Assembly: GCF_002252525.1 (NCBI RefSeq)
Contig: NZ_NNRM01000012.1
Span: forward strand, 188,193-252,192
Reading direction: 5' to 3'
Length of the DNA stretch: 64,000 nucleotides
Source of the DNA: Brucella pseudogrignonensis
GTDB lineage: Bacteria; Pseudomonadota; Alphaproteobacteria; Rhizobiales; Rhizobiaceae
A model generated the notes under the pieces. That model was not told the DNA's origin. It saw nothing but the letters and a program-made list of their open reading frames with translations, and searched no databases. How positions within the stretch are numbered: the first letter of the stretch is position 1; each line of letters starts with the position of its first letter. The position numbers and the translations under genes were made by a program. Shown here piece by piece: positions 57,995 to 64,000 of the stretch.

Positions 57995-58264
57995 TTACTC
58001 TGCTGCTTCCGCGATCGGGTTTACCGATACGTAGGTGCGGCCGTTGGCTTTCGTGCGGAAAGCAACGGAACCGTTGGTGGTAGCAAAAATGGTGTGGTCT
58101 TTACCGAGGCCAACATTGGCGCCCGGATGCCACTTCGTGCCGCGTTGGCGCACGATGATGTTGCCAGAAACGACAGCTTCGCCGCCGAACTTCTTCACGC
58201 CAAGGCGCTTCGACTCTGAATCGCGACCGTTACGCGACGAACCACCAGCTTTTTTGTGTGCCAT
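57995..58264 (-). CDS. rpmA: 50S ribosomal protein L27
   Basis: Large-subunit ribosomal protein reaching the peptidyl-transferase centre. It has 89 residues. [28 protein letters not shown] is the universal L27 start. It is co-transcribed with rplU 26 bases upstream and followed by a strong terminator. Confidence 0.98.
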   Translation of the reverse strand: MAHKKAGGSSRNGRDSESKRLGVKKFGGEAVVSGNIIVRQRGTKWHPGANVGLGKDHTIFATTNGSVAFRTKANGRTYVSVNPIAEAAE

Positions 58265-58290
58265 TGGATTTCTCCTTTAATCTCTTCTAC

Positions 58291-58719
58291 TTACTCAGCC
58301 GACTCGGCCTTGGCTGCAGCCTTCTTAGGCGCTGCCTTCTTTGGCTTTGCGACTTCGCCTTCAGCGGCGTCTGCCTTAGGAGCCTTCTTCTCAGCGGCCT
58401 TCTTCGATGGCTTTGCGCCGTCGGTAAGGATCTCCGAGATACGGATCGTCGTCTGTTCCTGACGATGACCGCGGGTGCGCTTCGAATTCTGACGGCGACG
58501 CTTCTTGAACGCGATAACCTTGCGTGCACGGCCCTGTTCAACGACTTCAGCCGTTACGAGAGCGCCAGCTACGGTCGGAGCACCGATCGTCGTGCCAACC
58601 AGCAGAACTTCTGCGAATTCTACGATGTCGCCAGCTTCGCCAGCAACTTTTTCGATCTTGATCAGGTCATTTGCGGCAACGCGGTACTGCTTGCCACCGG
58701 TCTTAATGACTGCGAACAT
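58291..58719 (-). CDS. rplU: 50S ribosomal protein L21 with Lys/Ala tail
   Basis: Large-subunit ribosomal protein. The first ~100 residues are a normal L21 ([47 protein letters not shown]). A ~40-residue tail rich in Lys and Ala extends it to 142 residues, as seen in Rhizobiales. It heads the rplU-rpmA operon and is preceded by a good promoter and a ~180-base leader. Confidence 0.98.
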   Translation of the reverse strand: MFAVIKTGGKQYRVAANDLIKIEKVAGEAGDIVEFAEVLLVGTTIGAPTVAGALVTAEVVEQGRARKVIAFKKRRRQNSKRTRGHRQEQTTIRISEILTDGAKPSKKAAEKKAPKADAAEGEVAKPKKAAPKKAAAKAESAE

Positions 58720-58901
58720 TTGTTGTCCTTTCGGTTGTTCGGTCCGGCTCTCATTTCCACGACATTTGCGCCGAAGTGATGGGCCGTCTTTTTATCAGTC
58801 GGTTGGTGAGTGGGCTTTATGCCCTTGATTACAACTCCGGAAACCCGAAATTTCGCAATCAAAACAATAGGCGCGGATCACTCCACGCCTGAAGTCTGGT
58901 G
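58720..58901 (-). other. rplU leader
   Basis: About 180 bases of transcribed leader between the putative promoter and the rplU ATG. It contains a short stem GGGCATAAAGCCC near 58813-58825 and an inverted GGCGTGGAGTGATCCGCGCC near 58871-58890. Such leaders can mediate feedback control by L21, but no known motif is recognised. Confidence 0.4.
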
Positions 58902-58931
58902 CTTATAGGTGTGAAGCAGCAGAAAAGTCAA
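58902..58931 (-). promoter_or_regulatory. rplU-rpmA promoter
   Basis: On the minus strand a -35 TTGACT (58931-58926), an 18-base spacer, and a -10 TATAAG (58907-58902), a good match to housekeeping promoters. The rest of the 352-base gap up to the tRNA holds no gene. Confidence 0.6.
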
Positions 58932-59071
58932 GAATTTTCACAACAGAATGCAAATTAGCTCTTGTCTAATCGTCTCTGGCTCGTTATTGAGCCGCTACAC
59001 ACTTAGCATTCGCTTTAGATGCTTATCAACGGCGCGATTTTATGGATCGCTTTACCCGTGGTGCACAATGC

Positions 59072-59161
<90 letters not shown>

Positions 59162-59288
59162 TTTTATCTATTGAAACGAGATCGCACCGAACATCGCTGA
59201 CTAACAGCAGTTCTCCCCTGCGCGGCCCACAATCATCAACTGCTGGACCACGCCTGAGACACCGTAATGCTTGCGGATTGAAGAGCCG

Positions 59289-59840
59289 CTAAAAATTCTT
59301 CTGAGCAAACCGATCAAATGCCTTCAGGAACTCACCGAGGAACTTGGCCGTATCAGGCACCAGCTTGCCGCTTTCATCCAGCAGCTTGTCAACATGTGCG
59401 AGATAAGCCTCTGGCTGCTGCAAAGTCGGCATATCCAGAAATACCAACGACTGACGAAGATGATGATTGGCACCAAAGGCCGAAATATTGCCCGGCGAGC
59501 CACTGATGATCGCAGCAGGCTTTCCACTCCAGACACTCTGGCCATATGGACGTGAACCGACATCGAGCGCGTTCTTCAAGCCTCCGGGCACCGACCGGTT
59601 ATATTCCGGCGTTACGAACAACACGGCATTGGCCTTGCTCACCTCAGAACGGAAACGCTTCCAGGCGGCAGGCGCAGTGTCGGTGTCCAGATCCGGATTA
59701 TAGAGCGGCAAGTCGCCGATCTCGACAATCGTCAATGCCATGTCGTCTGGTATTACTGCATTCAAGCCGAGCGCAACCTTGTGATTGAAAGAATCTTTTC
59801 TCAAGCTCCCAACCAGAACAGCTACATTCACTTTCGTCAT
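59289..59840 (-). CDS. NADPH-dependent FMN reductase family protein
   Basis: A 183-residue flavodoxin-fold quinone or azo reductase. The FMN phosphate loop is VLVGSLRKDSFNHKVA (residues ~8-23), and FVTPEYNRSVPGGLKNALDV near 75-95 with AAIISGSPGNISAFG near 110 is diagnostic. It probably detoxifies quinones. The ATG at 59840 follows GAGGAAATTGCT. Lies just after tRNA-Ser on the other strand. Confidence 0.9.
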   Translation of the reverse strand: MTKVNVAVLVGSLRKDSFNHKVALGLNAVIPDDMALTIVEIGDLPLYNPDLDTDTAPAAWKRFRSEVSKANAVLFVTPEYNRSVPGGLKNALDVGSRPYGQSVWSGKPAAIISGSPGNISAFGANHHLRQSLVFLDMPTLQQPEAYLAHVDKLLDESGKLVPDTAKFLGEFLKAFDRFAQKNF

Positions 59841-59991
59841 AGCAATTTCCTCTTTGCAATCGAACAAGCCTCACTTGCAAAGGAAGTAAGAGACAAAGCC
59901 AAGAGGTCAACTCGCCTGACACAGAATGATCTTGCTGAGTGCTTCCGGCCACCGCTTCTCAGCAATGGCCAGTCCGTGCTAGAAGGCCGTC

Positions 59992-60660
59992 ATGAGTGTG
60001 TTGTCAGATGTTTCTCCCGTTTATAATCCGCCGTTAGAGCCATATGTTTCGATCATTCATCGCGACGAGGATATTCTGGTTCTCGATAAGCCAAGCGGAC
60101 TGTTATCCGTGCCCGGACGTCATCCGGCACTTTCTGACAGCCTGGCCACACGCGTCCAAAAGCAGTTTCCAAAAGCTTTGATGATCAATCGTCTGGACAA
60201 GGACACGTCCGGTCTCGTGCTCATGTCGCTCAATCGCAAAGCCCACGCCGCTATTGCTGCGCAGTTTGAAGCGCGCACGACAGAGAAGCGCTACATTGCC
60301 GAGGTTTGGGGTCGGGTGGAACAAGACGAGGGACTGATCGATCTGCCATTGGCAATTGATCCGGACAATAAACCGCGTCATCGTGTCGATCTTGATAATG
60401 GAAAGCCAGCCCAAACACACTGGCAGGTGCTGGAGCGTCATGAAAACAGCACGAGGATGCAGTTGTTTCCGCTGACCGGTCGTACTCATCAATTGCGCGT
60501 TCACATGAAAGCGCTGGGGCATGTTATTCTTGGCGATGAGTTTTATGCCGAAGGTGAGGCACTTGGCGCAGCAGACCGCTTGCTTCTTCATGCAGAAGAA
60601 GTCGCTTTCCATCACCCGGATGGTAGGCATGTGAAATTCACGGCCCCTTGCCCTTTCTAA
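59992..60660 (+). CDS. RluA-family pseudouridine synthase
   Basis: A 222-residue pseudouridine synthase acting on rRNA or tRNA. The catalytic aspartate lies in MINRLDKDTSGLVLMS near residue 69. RRYIAEVWG-like KRYIAEVWGRV is near 105, and the LTGRTHQLRVHMKALGHVILGD block near 160. Lacking an S4 domain, it resembles RluA (23S U746 / tRNA U32) more than RluC or RluD. rsmJ follows 25 bases later, suggesting an rRNA-modification pair. Confidence 0.9.
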   Translation: MSVLSDVSPVYNPPLEPYVSIIHRDEDILVLDKPSGLLSVPGRHPALSDSLATRVQKQFPKALMINRLDKDTSGLVLMSLNRKAHAAIAAQFEARTTEKRYIAEVWGRVEQDEGLIDLPLAIDPDNKPRHRVDLDNGKPAQTHWQVLERHENSTRMQLFPLTGRTHQLRVHMKALGHVILGDEFYAEGEALGAADRLLLHAEEVAFHHPDGRHVKFTAPCPF

Positions 60661-60685
60661 CAATGGCTATGTTTCGGAAATACCC

Positions 60686-61309
60686 ATGTCGCAGAAAATA
60701 GACACATCGGAACTGGTTGTTGATTTTGTCGGTGGTGCCGTCGGGCATCGCTTTCGTTCCGGTGAGGGACGCGGACAGGCTCTGGCAAAGGCGGCGGGTC
60801 TTGCGAGTGGCATCACGCCCGACATTGTGGATGCAACAGCCGGTCTTGGCCGCGACGCTTTTTTGCTCGCCGCACTGGGGGCGAAGGTAACGCTGATAGA
60901 ACGATCAGAGAAAATGCACAGGCTGCTGGCTGAAGGCCTTGCGCGCGCTGCAGCTGAAGGCGGTCAATATGCGGAAACCGTGGCGCGCATGACGCTATTA
61001 CATGGTGATTCCTGCCTGCTGATACCGGAATTGAAGCCAATGGTCGTTCTGGTTGACCCCATGCATCCACCGCGAGGCAATACGGCTCTGGTCAAAAAGG
61101 AAATGCGTCAGATCCGCGAGATTGTCGGCACCGATGCAGACTCTGAGAAGCTGATGCTTGTGGCTCTTGAACACACGCTAAACCGTGTCGTACTGAAATG
61201 GCCGCTGCGCGCTGAGCCCATGGCAGGGCTACGCAAGCCCTCCCATCAGATTCTCGGTAAAAGCACCCGCTACGATGTCTTCGTGAAAGCAAAGATCGTG
61301 ACTGATTAG
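60686..61309 (+). CDS. rsmJ: 16S rRNA (guanine1516-N2)-methyltransferase
   Basis: Class I SAM-dependent methyltransferase of 207 residues. VDFVGGAVGHRFRSGEGRGQALAKAAG opens it. The SAM motif DATAGLGRDAFLLAALGAKV lies near residues 48-67, and the DPMHPPR motif (DPMFPHK in E. coli) near 118. KPSHQILGKSTRYDVFV closes it. It methylates G1516 of 16S rRNA and is paired with the pseudouridine synthase just upstream. Confidence 0.92.
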   Translation: MSQKIDTSELVVDFVGGAVGHRFRSGEGRGQALAKAAGLASGITPDIVDATAGLGRDAFLLAALGAKVTLIERSEKMHRLLAEGLARAAAEGGQYAETVARMTLLHGDSCLLIPELKPMVVLVDPMHPPRGNTALVKKEMRQIREIVGTDADSEKLMLVALEHTLNRVVLKWPLRAEPMAGLRKPSHQILGKSTRYDVFVKAKIVTD

Positions 61310-61341
61310 ATCAGTGCCCTCAACTTGTTGAGATGCACGCC

Positions 61342-61449
61342 TTAAAGCATTTCCAATTTTCATTAAATGTTGGAACTGCTCTATCTATTTTGCGCGCATC
61401 TTGTTCTGCAAAACCGCTTCGCACTTTTCGGGATGCGCATTACGCTCTA
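61342..61449 (-). repeat. two-hairpin intergenic repeat
   Basis: Minus-orientation copy. GCGCATC...GATGCGC stem with the core GAAGCGGTTTTGC, then a second stem AGAGCAGTTCCAACA...ATTTCC. It separates rsmJ from the convergent secreted protein gene. Confidence 0.75.
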
Positions 61450-62280
61450 ATTCGAGCACTTCGCATCATAAGACAGGACCGAAGGCGTATCACCGACCGT
61501 TGTGACAGACAGGCTGTGGCCGGCATTCTTATAGGAGAAGCCGCAATAGCCGAAGCCGGTTCCTGAGCAGCCATCAACCTCGCTGATACCCATCTCTCGC
61601 AAACCCTTCGATATGATGTCCAGCTCATCCTTGCTTTCTTCTGGCTGCCAGCCATGTTCAATGAGCATGATACGCGCCAGACTAATCGGCAGTCGATAAA
61701 TATTAGGTACCGTCACTTGGCCTGAACAGAATTTCTCTTCGCCCGGTAATGCTGTGACAATAATACCTTTGCCACCAACCAGCTTCACATCAGCAATCGG
61801 CTGCTGTACCCAGTCGCCATCCCAAATGCGTATGCCTTCACCGTTCTGTTCGACACGCCCCAGACTGAGAGCTGCATTTTTGGCGGCATACGCAAGTGCA
61901 ACAAGTTTGCCGTCTTCATAAAAGGCAAGATTGCCTTCTTTCAACAAGCACGATCCGCTCGTTCCTTGTTCCATATCGGCCACGAAACTGACAGCCTGCA
62001 ACGCGCCAAGCTTCGCTTCCCCGGTCACGGTCCAGCCCCGCTCTTCCACCGCACGCGCCTCGGAACTTGTCGTTTTGGTGTCCTGGTTATCACAAGAAGC
62101 GGCGTCTCCGCTTTTCTTTGGCGCCTTTGGCAGCTCTACTAGCCGCACAATATCAACGCCGCTGACTTGTGAAACAGGGATGATCTTATCCAGAGATGTT
62201 GGATGAGTAGTATCCGATTGAGCATTCGCTGAGCCAGCCAACACCAAGGTCATGCCAGCAACGAGAAAACGTGAAATCAT
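61447..62280 (-). CDS. secreted protein of unknown function
   Basis: A 277-residue exported protein I do not recognise. A clear signal peptide (MISRFLVAGMTLVLAGSANAQ, cleaved near residue 21) precedes a region with six cysteines (ASCDN, GSCLL, KFCSG, DGCSG, GYCGF, AKCSN), a number that allows three disulfides. Charge is mixed and no membrane segment is seen after the signal. The last ~25 residues (GHSLSVTTVGDTPSVLSYDAKCSN) are beta-like. No functional motif is evident. Confidence 0.75.
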   Translation of the reverse strand: MISRFLVAGMTLVLAGSANAQSDTTHPTSLDKIIPVSQVSGVDIVRLVELPKAPKKSGDAASCDNQDTKTTSSEARAVEERGWTVTGEAKLGALQAVSFVADMEQGTSGSCLLKEGNLAFYEDGKLVALAYAAKNAALSLGRVEQNGEGIRIWDGDWVQQPIADVKLVGGKGIIVTALPGEEKFCSGQVTVPNIYRLPISLARIMLIEHGWQPEESKDELDIISKGLREMGISEVDGCSGTGFGYCGFSYKNAGHSLSVTTVGDTPSVLSYDAKCSN

Positions 62281-62539
62281 GCCACACCATTCCGAAAATC
62301 TGTGTTCTTGCGAGCAAAACGGTGCATCGGATGAAACGGTGCCCCGCCTGATTCTGGTACAAGATAGCAGCCAAATGACAGTTTCAAAGCCAGAACATTG
62401 TTTTTGCTATATCTTCATCGAAAAGAGACTGGATCGTCCAAGATAGCGATTTGTGTTGTTTGAGACTTGGAAGCATTATCAAGCGAACTAGATAGTCGCG
62501 TAACCATGAAGTAATACAGTCCAACATGATTGAGGCCGG

Positions 62540-64000
62540 ATGAAAAAGACCATTGATCTGACAACCGCGCCCATCAATCAGGCACTGCTGCTGTTCGCTC
62601 TGCCAACGCTCGGCTCGTCAATCCTGCAATCGGCCAACGGCTCCATCGATACAATCTGGATCGGTCAGTTGCTGGGAACAGACGCTCTCGCAGCGACAAC
62701 AAACGGCAATCTGGTAATGTTTCTGCTGACCGCCTTTGTCTTCGGCTTCGGCATGGCCTCGACGATTCTGATCGGCCAGTCCTTTGGGCGGCGGGATATC
62801 GAAACGGCACGCGCCATCACAGGTACGACACTCGGAGCCTTCATTCCTGTCAGCATTATTGTGGCTGTGGTCGGCTGGTTCCTCGCACCTTACGTCCTTG
62901 GCCTGCTCGGCACTCCGGAAACGATTGAACCGCTGGCACGCGCCTTCCTGCAAGTAACTTTCGTCGCGATGCCTGCCATTCTCATGCAGACAATCCTGAT
63001 GATGGCGCTGCGCGGCAGCGGTGATTCCATAACCCCGTTGATATTCATGGGCCTCGCCGTCATCCTTGATATAGCGCTTAACCCACTGCTCATTCTCGGG
63101 ATCGGCCCAATTCCCGCGCTTGGCATATCAGGCTCGGCACTCGCCACAGCAGTAGCCAATTATATCAGCCTCGCAGCCATGCTCATCTATGTCTATCGCA
63201 AGGATTTGCCTTTGCGTCTCAAGGGACAGGAGCTTTGGCTTCTGGTGCCGGACCTCAAGGTCTTGAAGCTGATTTTCAGCAAAGGTCTTCCGATGGGCAT
63301 CCAGATGATCGTGGTCTCGAGTGCCATGCTGACGATGATGCGGTTGGTCAATCAGGAAGGCGTCAATACGACAGCAGCCTTCGGCGCAACACAACAATTA
63401 TGGACCTATGTTCAGATGCCGGCTATGGCGCTTGGCGCAGCGGTGAGTGCGATGGCTGCTCAGAATATCGGCGCTGGCAAATGGGATCGCGTCAATAGCA
63501 TCACACGGATCGGCGTCTTCTACGCTATTCTGATGACTGGTATTCTGGTTTTTGTGCTGCTCATTGCCGACAAGCAGGCCATGCAGATATTCCTGGGCTC
63601 TGACAGCCCTGCCATCCCGATCGGTCAGCACATCGGCAAGATCGCAACCTGGGGCTTTATCGCCTTTGGCGTTTCCATGGTTCTGTTTGGCACCGTACGG
63701 GCGAATGGACAAGTTATCTGGCCGCTTATCATTCTGTTTGTTTCGATGTACCCGGTGCGGCTTGGTGTTGCCGTCGGCATGAGAGACTGGCTCGGACCGG
63801 ATGCCCTGTGGCTCAGCTTCCCTGTTGCCATGCTTTCGACGATGCTTATGGCTGGCGCGCTTTATCTTCATGGCGGATGGCGTAAGAACCAGTCAATGCA
63901 TGTCGATAAGTTTGAGCAGGAGGGCACGGCTGCGGCGACAGCACAGACAGCTGAAGCTGCCCCTTCGTCGAACGCGCTGACACCGAACCCACCGCACGTT
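62540..64000 (+). CDS. MATE family efflux transporter, 3' end off the window
   Basis: Multidrug and toxin extrusion antiporter. The 487 residues visible already cover the normal ~12 membrane helices, with two homologous halves (ALPTLGSSILQSANGSIDTIWIGQLLG and FSKGLPMGIQMIVVSSAMLTMMRLVN). A polar Ala/Thr-rich C-terminal tail follows and is cut by the right edge. Substrate unknown; probably exports cationic compounds with sodium or protons. The ATG at 62540 is preceded by GAGGCCGG. Confidence 0.92.
   Translation, partial: MKKTIDLTTAPINQALLLFALPTLGSSILQSANGSIDTIWIGQLLGTDALAATTNGNLVMFLLTAFVFGFGMASTILIGQSFGRRDIETARAITGTTLGAFIPVSIIVAVVGWFLAPYVLGLLGTPETIEPLARAFLQVTFVAMPAILMQTILMMALRGSGDSITPLIFMGLAVILDIALNPLLILGIGPIPALGISGSALATAVANYISLAAMLIYVYRKDLPLRLKGQELWLLVPDLKVLKLIFSKGLPMGIQMIVVSSAMLTMMRLVNQEGVNTTAAFGATQQLWTYVQMPAMALGAAVSAMAAQNIGAGKWDRVNSITRIGVFYAILMTGILVFVLLIADKQAMQIFLGSDSPAIPIGQHIGKIATWGFIAFGVSMVLFGTVRANGQVIWPLIILFVSMYPVRLGVAVGMRDWLGPDALWLSFPVAMLSTMLMAGALYLHGGWRKNQSMHVDKFEQEGTAAATAQTAEAAPSSNALTPNPPHV

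Overview
The window looks like a chromosome segment of an alphaproteobacterium of the order Rhizobiales, most likely Brucella in the broad sense (including the former Ochrobactrum). The evidence is gene order and protein sequence: atpHA next to priA; the DUF1674-htpX-RsmB-heparinase-purH block; the 1.6-kDa-residue-scale NAD-glutamate dehydrogenase; usg; rsfS-rlmH-envC-ctpA-rppH; and proBA-obgE with rpmA-rplU. Small two-hairpin intergenic repeats of the Brucella/rhizobial type occur at least eight times. Species cannot be fixed from the window alone. I see no prophage, insertion sequence, CRISPR array or rRNA. Most of the window is core chromosome.

Layout. 1-6.8 kb: 5' part of the F1 ATP synthase operon (atpH, atpA cut by the left edge), a small membrane protein, priA, a transaldolase-like aldolase (fsa), an AAA ATPase whose reading frame lacks a normal start, and lptE overlapping leuS. 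6.8-13.4 kb: leuS, a PLP-binding YggS protein, a FUSC-type membrane protein, usg, and acs with a strikingly hairpin-rich leader. 13.6-20.2 kb: SDH assembly factor-like DUF1674 protein, htpX, an RsmB-type rRNA methyltransferase, a heparinase II/III-like protein and purH. 20.6-24.5 kb: glycerol uptake (glpK, glpF) and an MFS transporter. 24.7-33.1 kb: NAD-glutamate dehydrogenase, the lemA/TPM-domain operon, and a MarR-GNAT fusion regulator with a duplicated palindromic operator.

33.2-45.9 kb: rpsP, chorismate mutase and ffh; lactate permease lldP with a GntR-type operator; lytic transglycosylase; beta-carbonic anhydrase; pyridoxal kinase; a CurA-like reductase; mmsA with a tandemly duplicated 3' end; a divergent LysR regulator; and two membrane proteins. 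46-56.5 kb: an envelope and ribosome block, all on the minus strand (obgE, proB, proA, nadD, rsfS, rlmH, envC, ctpA, rppH). It is interrupted between rlmH and envC by a GT8 glycosyltransferase and an AT-rich orphan gene with a HEPN-like RNase motif and its own palindromic upstream site. 56.6-64 kb: two GNAT acetyltransferases, rpmA-rplU, tRNA-Ser(CGA), an FMN reductase, a pseudouridine synthase, rsmJ, a secreted cysteine-containing unknown, and a MATE transporter cut by the right edge.

The strongest candidates for something undescribed are the HEPN-like accessory gene, the triple-hairpin acs leader, the MarR-GNAT operator pair, the start-less AAA ATPase, and the mmsA tail duplication. All calls rest on reading the sequence; no database search was run.
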